Below are positions 25,306 to 34,861 of a DNA stretch of 54,573 bases, in pieces; positions within the stretch are counted from its first letter, which is position 1; the number at the start of each line of letters is the position of its first letter. This DNA is from Firmicutes bacterium CAG:341 (lineage in GTDB: Bacteria > Bacillota > Clostridia > Oscillospirales > Acutalibacteraceae): positions 1 through 54,573 of the forward strand of contig FR895338.1 of assembly GCA_000434995.1 (NCBI GenBank), given 5' to 3'. A program made the position numbers and the translations under genes. The notes under the pieces were generated by a model that worked only from the letters and a program-made list of their open reading frames with translations, did not search any database and was not told the DNA's origin.

Positions 25306-27285
25306 TTAGCTTACATCTGCGGCATCAAGATAAAGATGTCCGTAATCAGAAATATATTCTTTTCGTCCGTCCAAATTATCACCCAAAAGCAAATCAAACA
25401 TTTCAGATGTTTTTTGTGCATCATCAGGTGTAACTTTAATAAGACGCCTTGTTTTAGGGTTCATAGTGGTTAAAGCCATCATTTCAGCCTCATTTTCACC
25501 AAGTCCCTTTGAACGCTGAACGGTATATTTTTGGTCACCGATTTCTGCCTTAATTTCATCCATTTCTTTTTCGTTATATGCAAAATATGTTTGGTCTTTG
25601 CAAGTGACTTCATAAAGCGGAGATTCAGCAATATATACCTTTCCTGCTTCAATAATTTTAGGCATAAGCCTATAAATCATAGTTAAAATAAGTGTTCTGA
25701 TATGGAAACCGTCAACATCGGCATCAGTACAAATAAGTATCTTTGACCAACGCAAATTATCCATATCAAAAAGTGATAAATCTTTAGCTGCTTTGCTTTT
25801 AACTTCAACACCGCAGCCTAAAACTTTAATTAAGTCGGTAATAATCTCACTTTTAAAAATTTTATCATAATCTGATTTAAGACAATTTAATATTTTACCG
25901 CGAACAGGCATAATGGCTTGGAATGATGCGTCCCTCGCTTGTTTACAAGCACCGAGAGCAGAATCACCCTCTACAATAAAAACTTCCCTTTCGTTTACAT
26001 CTTTGGAGCGGCAATCAACAAATTTTTGAATACGGTTGGTCATATCCATTTTTGACTGCAAAGATGTTTTAAGAGTTTTTCTTGTATTTTCAGCTTTAAC
26101 TCTGGCACGCATATTGATAAGCACCTGATTGGCAATCTTATCTGCATCCATTTTGTTTTCGATAAAATACACTTCAAGTTGCTTGCGGAAGAAATCCGTC
26201 ATAGCTTCCTGAATAAATTTGTTTGTTATGGCTTTTTTAGTTTGGTTTTCATAAGAAGTTTGAGTTGAAAATGACGAAACTACAAAAATAATGCAATCTT
26301 CAACATCCTGTATGTTAATCTGACCGTCATTTTTAGCGTACTTGTTATTAGATTTTAAATAAGCGTTAATCTGATTTACAAACGCACTTCTAAACGCTTT
26401 TTCCGGCGCACCGCCGTGTTCCAAAAAGCTTGAATTATGAAAATACTCCTTAAGCTGAGTTTTAAGCGAAAAGCATATTGCCGCTTTAATTTTAAGTTTG
26501 TATTCAGGTAAATCTTCCCTATCCTTACCCTTTCTTTCACATTCCCAATATTGCGGTGTTGTGAAAGCGTTATCACCAGCAAGTTCTTTAACATAGTCCA
26601 TAATACCGTCATTATAGCAAAATTCAAATGTTTCAAATTTTGATGCGGTAGTTTGGTCTTTAAGAATAAACTTAACACCGTCATTAACAATAGCTTGTCT
26701 TTTGATAGTATCTTTAAAATATTCAATAGGAATATTTATATCGGTGAAAACTTCTAAATCAGGTTTCCACTTAATGCGTGTACCCGTATCTTTCTTTTCA
26801 TATTTTTCTTTCTTAAGTCCGCCGATATTTTCGCCCTTTTCAAAATGAAGCGTGTATTTATACCCGTCAGTATGAATTTCAGCATCCATATATTCAGATG
26901 CATACTGCGTAGCGCAAAGGCCTAAACCGTTGAGTCCGAGTGAGAATTCATAGTTATCCCCACCGTTATCATATTTACCGCCTGCATACATTTCGCAAAA
27001 AAGAAGTTCCCAGTTATATTTTTCTTCATTTTTATTATAGTCAACAGGAATACCACGGCCAAAGTCCTGCACCTCAATTGAGCCGTCGAGAAAACGGGTT
27101 ATGCAAATTTTATTGCCATAACCCTCTCTTGCCTCATCTATTGAGTTTGACATAATTTCAAAAACAGAATGTTCACAGCCCTCTAATCCGTCAGAGCCAA
27201 AAATAACAGCAGGCCTTTTCCTTACTCTGTCTGCGCCTTTTAATGATTTTATACTTTCATTGCCATATTCTTGCTTTTTTGCCAA
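25306..27285 (-). CDS. parE: Topoisomerase IV / gyrase-type subunit B
   Basis: ATPase subunit, about 659 aa. GHKL fold: EIMSNSIDEAREG (Asn metal ligand), VQDFGRGIPVD and GLNGLGLCATQYAS. The toprim domain has FIVEGDSALGACKQARD and CTDADVDGFHI, and the C-terminus has QRSKGLGENEAEMM. The start is TTG at 27285, supported by GGAGGG 6 nt upstream and the AKKQEYGNESIKSLKG N-terminus. The open frame extends upstream, but only through the promoter region. It is transcribed with parC from its own promoter. Confidence 0.9.
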   Translation of the reverse strand: MAKKQEYGNESIKSLKGADRVRKRPAVIFGSDGLEGCEHSVFEIMSNSIDEAREGYGNKICITRFLDGSIEVQDFGRGIPVDYNKNEEKYNWELLFCEMYAGGKYDNGGDNYEFSLGLNGLGLCATQYASEYMDAEIHTDGYKYTLHFEKGENIGGLKKEKYEKKDTGTRIKWKPDLEVFTDINIPIEYFKDTIKRQAIVNDGVKFILKDQTTASKFETFEFCYNDGIMDYVKELAGDNAFTTPQYWECERKGKDREDLPEYKLKIKAAICFSLKTQLKEYFHNSSFLEHGGAPEKAFRSAFVNQINAYLKSNNKYAKNDGQINIQDVEDCIIFVVSSFSTQTSYENQTKKAITNKFIQEAMTDFFRKQLEVYFIENKMDADKIANQVLINMRARVKAENTRKTLKTSLQSKMDMTNRIQKFVDCRSKDVNEREVFIVEGDSALGACKQARDASFQAIMPVRGKILNCLKSDYDKIFKSEIITDLIKVLGCGVEVKSKAAKDLSLFDMDNLRWSKILICTDADVDGFHIRTLILTMIYRLMPKIIEAGKVYIAESPLYEVTCKDQTYFAYNEKEMDEIKAEIGDQKYTVQRSKGLGENEAEMMALTTMNPKTRRLIKVTPDDAQKTSEMFDLLLGDNLDGRKEYISDYGHLYLDAADVS

Positions 27286-27321
27286 TACTGTCCCTCCAAG
27301 TCGAAGTTCAAAATTGATATT

Positions 27322-27351
27322 ATTATATACTATATCTTGTATAAAAGTCAA
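27322..27351 (-). promoter_or_regulatory. Promoter of parE-parC
   Basis: Minus strand: -35 TTGACT (27346-27351), 18-bp spacer, -10 TATAAT (27322-27327), 37 bp before the TTG start of parE. Confidence 0.75.
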
Positions 27352-27361
27352 GAATCAGTAA

Positions 27362-27395
27362 AAAAGAGTGACAATACTTGTACTGCCACTCTTTT
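27362..27395 (-). terminator. Terminator after ftsH
   Basis: A 9-bp stem AAAAGAGTG / CACTCTTTT with a 16-nt loop, followed in the minus direction by TTTTTTAC. It ends the rnj-rplI-dnaB-tilS-ftsH transcript, and the parE promoter follows directly. Confidence 0.85.
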
Positions 27396-27405
27396 CAATA
27401 ATTAT

Positions 27406-29355
27406 TTAGTTTTCGTCATTTAAAGAAGAATCCGATTCATTTTCAGGTTTATTTTCATCGGTAATTTCTTCTGCTGTATCATCAGGCTTATCACTTGCGA
27501 TAAAACCGTTTTCCATAAGCTGTTTGAATTCATCACCGGAAATTTTTTCATTCTTAATGAGTGTTTCGGCAACAAGTTCAAGCTTGTCATAGTGAGTTTT
27601 GAGTATTTCTTCGGTTTGAGCATAAGCATTGCGCATCATCTTTTCGATTTGAGCGTCGATTTTAGCAGATGTTGCCTCACTGTAATTATTCACATGTCCG
27701 TAATCTTTACCGAGGAATACTTCATTATTATCATCACTGTAAACAACAGGGCCAAGTTCATCACTCATACCGTATTTTGAAACCATATCGCGACATATTG
27801 ATGTTGCGCGCTGAAGGTCATTTGAAGCACCGGTTGAAATATCATTAAGCGAAAGTGCTTCAGCTACACGGCCACCGAGAAGTGAAATTAAATCATTAAG
27901 CATATCTGCTTTTGAATTATAATTTTCTTCTTGCGGTGTATACCAAGTGTAACCGCCTGCACCCATTCCGCGCGGAATAATTGAAATTTCTTTAACAGGG
28001 TCATGGTCTTCAATGTAGAATGATGAAACAGCATGACCTGCTTCGTGATAAGCTGTAAGCTTCTTGGCTTTTTCGGAATATTTATGTGATTTCTTTTCAG
28101 TACCCATTTCAACTCGTGAAGTTGCATCCGATATTTCATCCATAGTAAGAGCTTTTTTCTTTCTTCTTACAGCAAGAAGAGCAGCTTCGTTAAGAAGATT
28201 TTCAAGGTCTGCACCGGTAAATCCGATTGTGTCCTTTGCAATTTCTTTAAGGTCAACATCGGGACCGAGTGGTTTGTTACGAGAATGAACTTTAAGTATA
28301 TCTTCTCTACCATGTGCGTCAGGCCTGTTAACAGTAATCTGCCTGTCAAATCTGCCGGGTCTTAAAAGCGCCGGGTCAAGAACATCAGGTCTGTTGGTAG
28401 CGGCAATTACAATAATACCGCTGTTTGTACCAAAACCGTCCATTTCAACAAGCAGCTGATTAAGGGTTTGCTCTCTTTCATCATTTCCGCCGCCTGTACC
28501 TGCACCTCTGTGGCGGCCGACTGCATCAATTTCATCAATAAATACAATAGCAGGTGCTTTTTTCTTTGCCTGTTCAAATAAATCTCTTACCCTTGATGCA
28601 CCGACACCGACATACATTTCAACAAAATCGGAACCTGAAATTGAAAGAAAAGGTGCACCGGCTTCACCGGCAACCGCCCTTGCAAGAAGGGTTTTACCTG
28701 TACCCGGAGGGCCTACAAGAAGCACACCTCTCGGTATTCTTGCGCCAAGTTCAGTAAAGCTTTCAGGATTTTTAAGAAATTCAACAAGTTCTTCAAGTTC
28801 TGCTTTTTCTTCGTCACATCCCGCAACATCTTTAAATGTTGTTTTGCGCTTTTCGTCTTCAACAAGAGTTTTGGTTTTGATTTTACCAAAGCCAAGCGTA
28901 CGGTTTGCTTCATTCGACATTGCGCCGCCCATCTTTTTAAAGGCATAAATACCGAGTGCAATAAGAACTACAAACATCAAAAGTGACGGAAGCATACTTA
29001 AAATCCAAGTATTTGAAGTTCCTGCTTTATAGTCATAAACAATCGGTTTATCCGGATGTTTTACATTATAAGCTTTAACATCATCCCTAATGTCATCAAG
29101 GAAATATGAAACACTCGGAACGGAATAAGTTTTTTCCTCTTTTGGTTTAGCAAAAGTTTTGTAAACCAAATTACCGCTTGATAAATCAAGACTGAATTCA
29201 GAAACCTCTCCGTTTTTGAACATAGAAACAATTTGTGAATATTTCATATCAGTAGAAGTTTGCGAATTTGCAAAGAAAACCACTGCACCGATAAGAAGTA
29301 TCGGAATCAAAATATAAACAAGTATTGATTTCCAATTTTTTGACATATTATTCAT
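27406..29355 (-). CDS. ftsH: FtsH membrane-anchored ATP-dependent metalloprotease
   Basis: About 649 aa. TM1 is at about residues 8-28, followed by an extracytoplasmic loop of about 90 aa. TM2 (SMLPSLLMFVVLIALGIY) is followed by the AAA+ domain with Walker A GPPGTGKT, Walker B FIDEIDAVG and second-region RPGRFDRQI. The M41 protease has the zinc motif HEAGH. The C-terminus is acidic. The ATG at 29355 overlaps the tilS stop (ATGAATAA), with GGAGG 9 nt upstream inside tilS, so translation is coupled. It degrades membrane and short-lived cytosolic proteins. Confidence 0.96.
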   Translation of the reverse strand: MNNMSKNWKSILVYILIPILLIGAVVFFANSQTSTDMKYSQIVSMFKNGEVSEFSLDLSSGNLVYKTFAKPKEEKTYSVPSVSYFLDDIRDDVKAYNVKHPDKPIVYDYKAGTSNTWILSMLPSLLMFVVLIALGIYAFKKMGGAMSNEANRTLGFGKIKTKTLVEDEKRKTTFKDVAGCDEEKAELEELVEFLKNPESFTELGARIPRGVLLVGPPGTGKTLLARAVAGEAGAPFLSISGSDFVEMYVGVGASRVRDLFEQAKKKAPAIVFIDEIDAVGRHRGAGTGGGNDEREQTLNQLLVEMDGFGTNSGIIVIAATNRPDVLDPALLRPGRFDRQITVNRPDAHGREDILKVHSRNKPLGPDVDLKEIAKDTIGFTGADLENLLNEAALLAVRRKKKALTMDEISDATSRVEMGTEKKSHKYSEKAKKLTAYHEAGHAVSSFYIEDHDPVKEISIIPRGMGAGGYTWYTPQEENYNSKADMLNDLISLLGGRVAEALSLNDISTGASNDLQRATSICRDMVSKYGMSDELGPVVYSDDNNEVFLGKDYGHVNNYSEATSAKIDAQIEKMMRNAYAQTEEILKTHYDKLELVAETLIKNEKISGDEFKQLMENGFIASDKPDDTAEEITDENKPENESDSSLNDEN

Positions 29356-30637
29356 TAAATAAATCCTCCGAAGGAAGTTTGATAGTAAGAATTTTTGCTG
29401 TATTGCAATCAACTTTTACTCTTTCATCAGCACAAAGCCCGATAACACCGACAATTCCGAAATCGTCACACACAACAATTTTTTTATCCCTTTTTTCAAT
29501 GGGGTAAGCACTTTCATTAAAAAGCTTTTTCAATGTTTTGCTTACATTTCTGCCTGCGGGTTTAATTCTATCTCCCGCCTGCTTTGCACGAATTATGATG
29601 TTTCCAACAATTTTATCACAGTCACAGTAAAAATCAATGTTTTTATCTTTAAATTCATCAATATTTAAAATTTTGGTTACGAATTCGTCTTTTTTATTCA
29701 AATCATTAAACTTTGCAAGACGGATTTTACCTTTAGCACTGATTGCAAATACATTTTCCTTAATTTGCGATTTACCGGATTTTAAAGTTATATCAATAAC
29801 ACTTTGCAAATGAATACGATTTAAAGAATAACCGTTTTCATCAAAAAACATAATCAAAATTCTCTTTTTAATTGATAAATCCAGTTCATTAAGTTTCGTC
29901 AAATAAATTTCGTTATTTTTTACGATTTTAGGATAAATGCTTTTAACATAATCATCAATAAATGCATAATCTTCATTAACATCACTTATAAAATTTTCAA
30001 TATTATCCTGATAATTTGCATTAAGTTTTTCAAAAAGCGGAAGTATTTCAAGCCTTATTAAATTTCGGCTGTACGCACTGTCGCTATTGGTACAGTCAAC
30101 TCTGTAAGGTATATTATTATCATTGCACCATTTGCGAATCTCGCCTGAAGAAACTTCAATAAAAGGGCGAATAATCTTTCCTCTTACCGCCGGAATTGAA
30201 CAAGCACCTTTCAATCCCGTTCCTCTTGCAAGTCTAAACAAAAGTGTTTCAATATTATCTGTAAGATTATGAGCAGTGGCAATTTTATCACATTCAATAG
30301 TGTTAAAAAAGTCGTATCTTGCCATTCTCGAATATTCTTCAACACCCATTTTTGCCTTTTTTGCAAGATTTGGTGCATCAATCGTTTTCAGATAAAAATT
30401 TACGCCAAGTTTTTTACAGTAATTTTCAACAAATTCAGCGTCATTTACCGAGTCTTCACCACGAATACCGTGTTCAATATGAGCAACACATATATCTAAA
30501 TCATACTTTTCTTTAACAGATACAAAAAACTCCAACAATGCAATGGAGTCGGCTCCGCCGGAAACACCGATGAGAACCCTGTCCCCCTTTGAAAGCATAT
30601 TATATTTTTTGACTGTTTTAAGTACTTTATTATTCAT
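29348..30637 (-). CDS. tilS: tRNA(Ile) lysidine synthetase
   Basis: It converts the CAU anticodon C34 of tRNA-Ile to lysidine. The 429 aa protein has the PP-loop GVSGGADSIALL (about 25), HIEHGIRGEDSVNDAEFV and AHNLTDNIETLLFR, a long helical middle, and the TilS C-terminal domain (RAKQAGDRIKPAGRNVSKTLKKLF region). The ATG at 30637 overlaps the dnaB stop by 8 bp with the same ATGAATAA arrangement as tilS-ftsH. A longer in-frame start has no ribosome site. Confidence 0.93.
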   Translation of the reverse strand: MNNKVLKTVKKYNMLSKGDRVLIGVSGGADSIALLEFFVSVKEKYDLDICVAHIEHGIRGEDSVNDAEFVENYCKKLGVNFYLKTIDAPNLAKKAKMGVEEYSRMARYDFFNTIECDKIATAHNLTDNIETLLFRLARGTGLKGACSIPAVRGKIIRPFIEVSSGEIRKWCNDNNIPYRVDCTNSDSAYSRNLIRLEILPLFEKLNANYQDNIENFISDVNEDYAFIDDYVKSIYPKIVKNNEIYLTKLNELDLSIKKRILIMFFDENGYSLNRIHLQSVIDITLKSGKSQIKENVFAISAKGKIRLAKFNDLNKKDEFVTKILNIDEFKDKNIDFYCDCDKIVGNIIIRAKQAGDRIKPAGRNVSKTLKKLFNESAYPIEKRDKKIVVCDDFGIVGVIGLCADERVKVDCNTAKILTIKLPSEDLFNE

Positions 30638-32000
30638 AATTTGATTTATCAACCGCTCTGAATCTTGTAAATTCTTTATCAAATGTTAATTCTATTGAGC
30701 CGGTTGCACCGTGACGGTTTTTAGCAACAATAAGCTCTGTTTTATTAGCATCAATTTGGTCTTGCTTATCTTCATCAACTTCCGTGCTGTAATATGCTTC
30801 TCTGTAAAGGAATAGAACAATATCGGCATCCTGTTCAATAGAACCCGATTCACGAAGGTCGGCAAGCTGTGGCTTATGGTTTTTACCATGGCCTTCAGTA
30901 CCTCTTGAAAGCTGGGCGCAACATATTACAGGAATATTCAAATCTTTAGCCATCATTTTAAGGCTTCTTGTAATTTCAGATACTTCCTGTACCCTGTTTT
31001 CTTTTTTGGTGGCAGAAGAAATAAGACCTAAATAGTCAATAATAATGCAGTCAACATTTCTCATTCTGCGAACGCGGGATTTAATTTCAGGTACTGTTAT
31101 AGCTGATGTATCATCAAGGTAAAGTTCAACATCATTATATGTTGCAGCGGCATTGCCGAGTCTTACCCATTCATCATCAGTCAGTTCACCTGTTTTAAGC
31201 TTTTGTGATTCAACACCCGCCTGCGATGAAAGAAGCCTTTCAGCAAGTTCCGTTTTCTGCATTTCCAAGCTGAATACAACACACTTTTTTCTTGCACCCA
31301 TAGTTATATTCTGTGCAAGGTTTAATGCAAAGCTTGTTTTACCCATAGCAGGACGCGCACCTATGAGAATTAAATTACCCTTATTAAGCCCGGTAAGCAT
31401 TTTATCAAGCATACCGAAACCGGACGGAATACCCTTATATTGCTCTTTATCTTCACCTGTAATTTGTGCCAGTTTGGTATAAACATCATTTACAATAACT
31501 TCACTGACTTTTGCAGGACCGTTAGATTCCCTGCCCTGCCTAATATTATAAATACTTTGCTCTGCATTATCCAAAATGTTTGTTGCATCAGCCTCACCGC
31601 TTGTTGCATCTTCAATAATTTTTGAAGATAAAGAAACGAGCTGGCGAAGATAATACTGCTCTTTTACGATTTTAGCATAATATACAACATTTGCAGTTGA
31701 TGGAACAGATTGTGCAAGCTGCAAAAGATAATCTCTTCCGCCTGCTTCATCATACTTTCCGTCTTTAGCAAGTGCGTCGGCAATAATTACAGGGTCAATA
31801 GCTTTTGAGTTGCTGTACATAACCATCATGCTGCTGAAAATAGCATTATGCTGCGGAAGATAAAAAGATTCAGCGTTTACATGTTCAATTACTTCTTCAA
31901 TACATTCAGGCTTAATCAAAATCGAACCTAAAACAGATTGCTCTGCTTCAAGGTTAAACGGCATATTTACCGAGCCTGAAACATTTAATGAGTCAGCCAT
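30630..32000 (-). CDS. dnaB: Replicative DNA helicase DnaB
   Basis: Hexameric 5'-3' helicase at the replication fork, 456 aa. The N-terminal domain is PFNLEAEQSVLGSIL. The RecA-like domain has Walker A GARPAMGKTSFALN (about 207), Walker B CIIIDYLGLI, LSRGTEGHGKNHKPQLADLRESG and the arginine-finger region KNRHGATG. No intein is present. The RBS GGAGG lies inside the end of rplI, 3 bp away. The order rplI-dnaB is typical of Firmicutes. Confidence 0.96.
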   Translation of the reverse strand: MADSLNVSGSVNMPFNLEAEQSVLGSILIKPECIEEVIEHVNAESFYLPQHNAIFSSMMVMYSNSKAIDPVIIADALAKDGKYDEAGGRDYLLQLAQSVPSTANVVYYAKIVKEQYYLRQLVSLSSKIIEDATSGEADATNILDNAEQSIYNIRQGRESNGPAKVSEVIVNDVYTKLAQITGEDKEQYKGIPSGFGMLDKMLTGLNKGNLILIGARPAMGKTSFALNLAQNITMGARKKCVVFSLEMQKTELAERLLSSQAGVESQKLKTGELTDDEWVRLGNAAATYNDVELYLDDTSAITVPEIKSRVRRMRNVDCIIIDYLGLISSATKKENRVQEVSEITRSLKMMAKDLNIPVICCAQLSRGTEGHGKNHKPQLADLRESGSIEQDADIVLFLYREAYYSTEVDEDKQDQIDANKTELIVAKNRHGATGSIELTFDKEFTRFRAVDKSNYE

Positions 32001-32003
32001 AAA

Positions 32004-32447
32004 TTAAGCCTCCGACACCTGAACGAATATCTTTGCACTGATTCCCTGATATACTTTAATTTCTGCCTGAACAGTACCAAATGCTTTAACATCAGGCATT
32101 ACAATCTTTCTCTTGTCAACATCAATTCCAAGTTCTTCCTTAATTTGTTTTGAAACATCTTTAGATGTTACAGAACCGAAAAGTTTACCGTTTGCACCGG
32201 CTTTTGCTTTAAGCTTAAAAGTTTTACCGTCAAGCTTATCAGCATCTGCTTTAGCAGCTTTAATTTCTTCAGCTTTGTGGAATTTTTTAGATGCTTCTTT
32301 ATTGTTAAAATCATTCATTGCACTTGAATTTGCTTCAATTGCAAGTCCTTTTGGAAAAAGAAAATTTCTTGCATATCCGTCAGATGCGTTTACAAGATCG
32401 CCCTTCTTACCAAGACTTTTAACATCTTGCTGTAAAATTACTTTCAT
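32004..32447 (-). CDS. rplI: 50S ribosomal protein L9
   Basis: A 147 aa protein. The N-terminal domain has MKVILQQDVKSLGKKGDLV and YARNFLFPKGLA, the L9 signature. The central helix and C-terminal domain (KLFGSVTSKDV, then FVQVSEA) are full length. The RBS AAGGAG is 9 nt from the ATG. It lies 16 bp downstream of rnj and 3 bp upstream of dnaB. Confidence 0.96.
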   Translation of the reverse strand: MKVILQQDVKSLGKKGDLVNASDGYARNFLFPKGLAIEANSSAMNDFNNKEASKKFHKAEEIKAAKADADKLDGKTFKLKAKAGANGKLFGSVTSKDVSKQIKEELGIDVDKRKIVMPDVKAFGTVQAEIKVYQGISAKIFVQVSEA

Positions 32448-32463
32448 CTTAATGTTCTCCTTT

Positions 32464-34239
32464 TTATATTTCCATCAAAATAGGTAAAATCATAGGTCTG
32501 CGCTTTGTTCTTTCGTACATAAGGCGTGAAAGTTCGTCACGGAGTCCCGATTTAACTGCATTCCAATCGTGAAATTTAACATTATAATTTTCATCAATAA
32601 CTCTGCAAGCAAGGTCCCTTGCAGAATTCATAAGTGCTTCATTTTCACGAACATAAACAAATCCGCGTGAAACAATATCCGGCCCGCTTACTACTTGACC
32701 TGTTGAGCTGTCTATTGTAGCAACAACTATAATTATACCGTCCATTGAAAGATGCTTTCTGTCATTAAGAACGATGTTGCCTACATCGCCGACACCTATA
32801 CCGTCAACATATACTTCACCAGAAGGCACATTTTCAACAAGTTTAATTTTATCATCACAAAGTTCGATTTTTTCACCTATATTTGCAATATAAATATTCT
32901 TTTTATCAATACCCATTGCCTCGCCGAGTTTCGCATGCTTTTGAAGATGTTTTTGCTCACCGTGAACAGGAATGAAATATTTAGGCTTAACAAGGCCTAT
33001 CATCAATTTTAATTCTTCCTGGCAGGCATGGCCCGAAACATGCACATCATACATTTTTTCATATATTACTTCAACTCCGTGGCGCATAAGTTCGTTAACA
33101 ACATTGCCTACCATTTTTTCATTACCCGGAATAGGTGTAGCTGAAATAATAACATAATCATTCGGTGATAATGTAACCTTGGTATGCGCACCGAAAGCTA
33201 TTTTGGTGAGTGCAGACATAGGCTCGCCCTGCGAACCGGTAGTTATAATTACAAGCTGGTCATCGGCATAGTTTTTGATAGTGTTTATATCAATCAAAAG
33301 CCCCTGTGGTACATTCAAATAGCCGAGTTCACTTCCGACTTTTACAAGATTTTCAAGGCTGCGACCTACAACCGCAACCTTACGCTTACTTGCATAAGCA
33401 ACATCAATAATTTGCTGCACCCTATGAATGTTTGATGCAAAGGTTGCAACAACTATTCTCTTTTTATTTGCTTTTCTAAATAAGTTTTCAAAACTGTCAC
33501 CGACAGATTTTTCACTCGGTGTATATCCCGGCCTTTCGGCATTAGTTGAATCTGACAAAAGTGCCAATACACCCTTGCGGCCGTATTCTGCAAATCTGCT
33601 TAAATCAATCATATCACCGTCGACAGGGGTGGTATCAATTTTAAAGTCGCCTGTTTGGATAATTACACCGGCAGGGCAACGAATTGCAAGGCCTACCGCA
33701 TCAGGAATTGAGTGATTAACATGAATCATTTCAATGTTAAAAGAACCGAGCGTAATATTATCCCTCGGTTTAATTTCAACAAGCTTTGCCGAATTTAAAA
33801 GCCTATGTTCTTCAAGCTTTCCCTTAATTAAACCGATAGTTAATTTTGTGGCGTAAATAGGAATATTCACCTTTTTAAGAAGATATGCCAAACCGCCGAT
33901 ATGGTCTTCATGCCCGTGAGTTATAATTATACCTTTGATTTTATCTGCATTGTGTTCAACATAAGAAAAATCGGGAATTACAAGGTCAACACCGGGTAAA
34001 TCCGCATCAGGAAAAGCCAGACCGCAATCAACAAGAAACATATCGTTTCCGTATTCATAAAGAGTCATATTCTTTCCAATTTCGTTAATACCGCCCAAAA
34101 ATGCAATGCGAACAGACTCCTTAACCTCCGGTGGAATTTGAGCCTTTCTTTTATTTGTCTTACGGTAAGTTACATATCGCTTTTTGGAATTCCGTTTTCC
34201 GCTTGCGACCTTTCCGTAAGGCTTATTCTGATTTGTCAT
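32464..34239 (-). CDS. rnj: Ribonuclease J
   Basis: A 591 aa metallo-beta-lactamase/beta-CASP RNase with 5'-exo and endonuclease activity in mRNA and rRNA turnover. It has THGHEDHIGGLAYLL (metal site, about 95), VNHSIPDAVG, QTGDFKID, the beta-CASP motifs SDSTNAERPG and ATFASNIHRVQQIID, and VHVSGHACQEEL. A basic N-terminal extension of about 40 residues (KRNSKKRYVTYRKTNKRK) precedes the fold. The ATG at 34239 is preferred since an upstream ATG overlaps its own GGAGG ribosome site. It is first gene of the five-gene unit. Confidence 0.95.
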   Translation of the reverse strand: MTNQNKPYGKVASGKRNSKKRYVTYRKTNKRKAQIPPEVKESVRIAFLGGINEIGKNMTLYEYGNDMFLVDCGLAFPDADLPGVDLVIPDFSYVEHNADKIKGIIITHGHEDHIGGLAYLLKKVNIPIYATKLTIGLIKGKLEEHRLLNSAKLVEIKPRDNITLGSFNIEMIHVNHSIPDAVGLAIRCPAGVIIQTGDFKIDTTPVDGDMIDLSRFAEYGRKGVLALLSDSTNAERPGYTPSEKSVGDSFENLFRKANKKRIVVATFASNIHRVQQIIDVAYASKRKVAVVGRSLENLVKVGSELGYLNVPQGLLIDINTIKNYADDQLVIITTGSQGEPMSALTKIAFGAHTKVTLSPNDYVIISATPIPGNEKMVGNVVNELMRHGVEVIYEKMYDVHVSGHACQEELKLMIGLVKPKYFIPVHGEQKHLQKHAKLGEAMGIDKKNIYIANIGEKIELCDDKIKLVENVPSGEVYVDGIGVGDVGNIVLNDRKHLSMDGIIIVVATIDSSTGQVVSGPDIVSRGFVYVRENEALMNSARDLACRVIDENYNVKFHDWNAVKSGLRDELSRLMYERTKRRPMILPILMEI

Positions 34240-34294
34240 TAAATTAAAAACCTCCATAAATTAAATTTTTTCCGTTCAACTGAAATTATAGTAT

Positions 34295-34323
34295 ATAATA
34301 TATGATTATAAATAGATTGTCAA
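34295..34323 (-). promoter_or_regulatory. Promoter of the rnj-rplI-dnaB-tilS-ftsH unit
   Basis: Minus strand: perfect -35 TTGACA (34318-34323), 17-bp spacer, -10 TATTAT (34295-34300), leaving a leader of about 50 nt before the rnj ATG. Confidence 0.8.
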
Positions 34324-34369
34324 GTGCTGTAAAATCAAATCAATTGCAATATTAAGACTAAACTCTATA

Positions 34370-34398
34370 TTGATTATTGCCAAATTTAATGGTAAAAT
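34370..34398 (+). promoter_or_regulatory. Promoter of rnhA
   Basis: Plus strand: -35 TTGATT (34370-34375), 17-bp spacer, -10 TAAAAT (34393-34398), about 28 bp before the rnhA ATG. It is divergent from the rnj promoter. Confidence 0.65.
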
Positions 34399-34426
34399 AT
34401 ATAAAATTTTTTAATTGGTGAAAAAT

Positions 34427-34861
34427 ATGAAAAATGTTCAAATTTATACTGACGGTGCCTGCTCCGGAAATCCGGGTAAAGGAGGCTGGGCCGCAGTACT
34501 TGTATATGGAAAAAAAGAAAAAGAGCTTGTGGGTGGAAGCGAAAGTACAACAAATAACCGTATGGAGCTTTCGGCAGTGATTGAAGCACTAAAAGCATTA
34601 AAAGAACCTTGCGAAGTTAAACTTACAACAGATTCAAAATATGTGTGTGATTCAGTAACAAAAGGCTGGGTTTACTCCTGGCAAAAAAACAATTGGAAAA
34701 AAGCAGACAAAAAGCCTGCTTTAAATGTAGATTTATGGGAAGAATTATTGCCGCTTTTAGAAAAGCACACAGTTACATTTAACTGGGTAAAGGGGCATAA
34801 CGGGCATCCGTATAACGAAAGATGCGATGAGCTAGCAGTAAACTACTACAAAAATCTTTAA
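34427..34861 (+). CDS. rnhA: Ribonuclease HI
   Basis: A 144 aa type-1 RNase H degrading RNA in RNA-DNA hybrids. The four catalytic acids lie in IYTDGACSGNPGKGGWA (Asp), NRMELSAVIEAL (Glu), TTDSKYVCD (Asp) and NERCDELA (Asp). VKGHNGHPYNERCD includes the flexible His. The WSxKNNWKK-like handle (YSWQKNNWKKADKK) is present. The ATG at 34427 gives the canonical KNVQIYTDG start, though the ribosome site (GGTG) is weak. Its stop overlaps the stop of the convergent gene at 34858. Confidence 0.95.
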   Translation: MKNVQIYTDGACSGNPGKGGWAAVLVYGKKEKELVGGSESTTNNRMELSAVIEALKALKEPCEVKLTTDSKYVCDSVTKGWVYSWQKNNWKKADKKPALNVDLWEELLPLLEKHTVTFNWVKGHNGHPYNERCDELAVNYYKNL

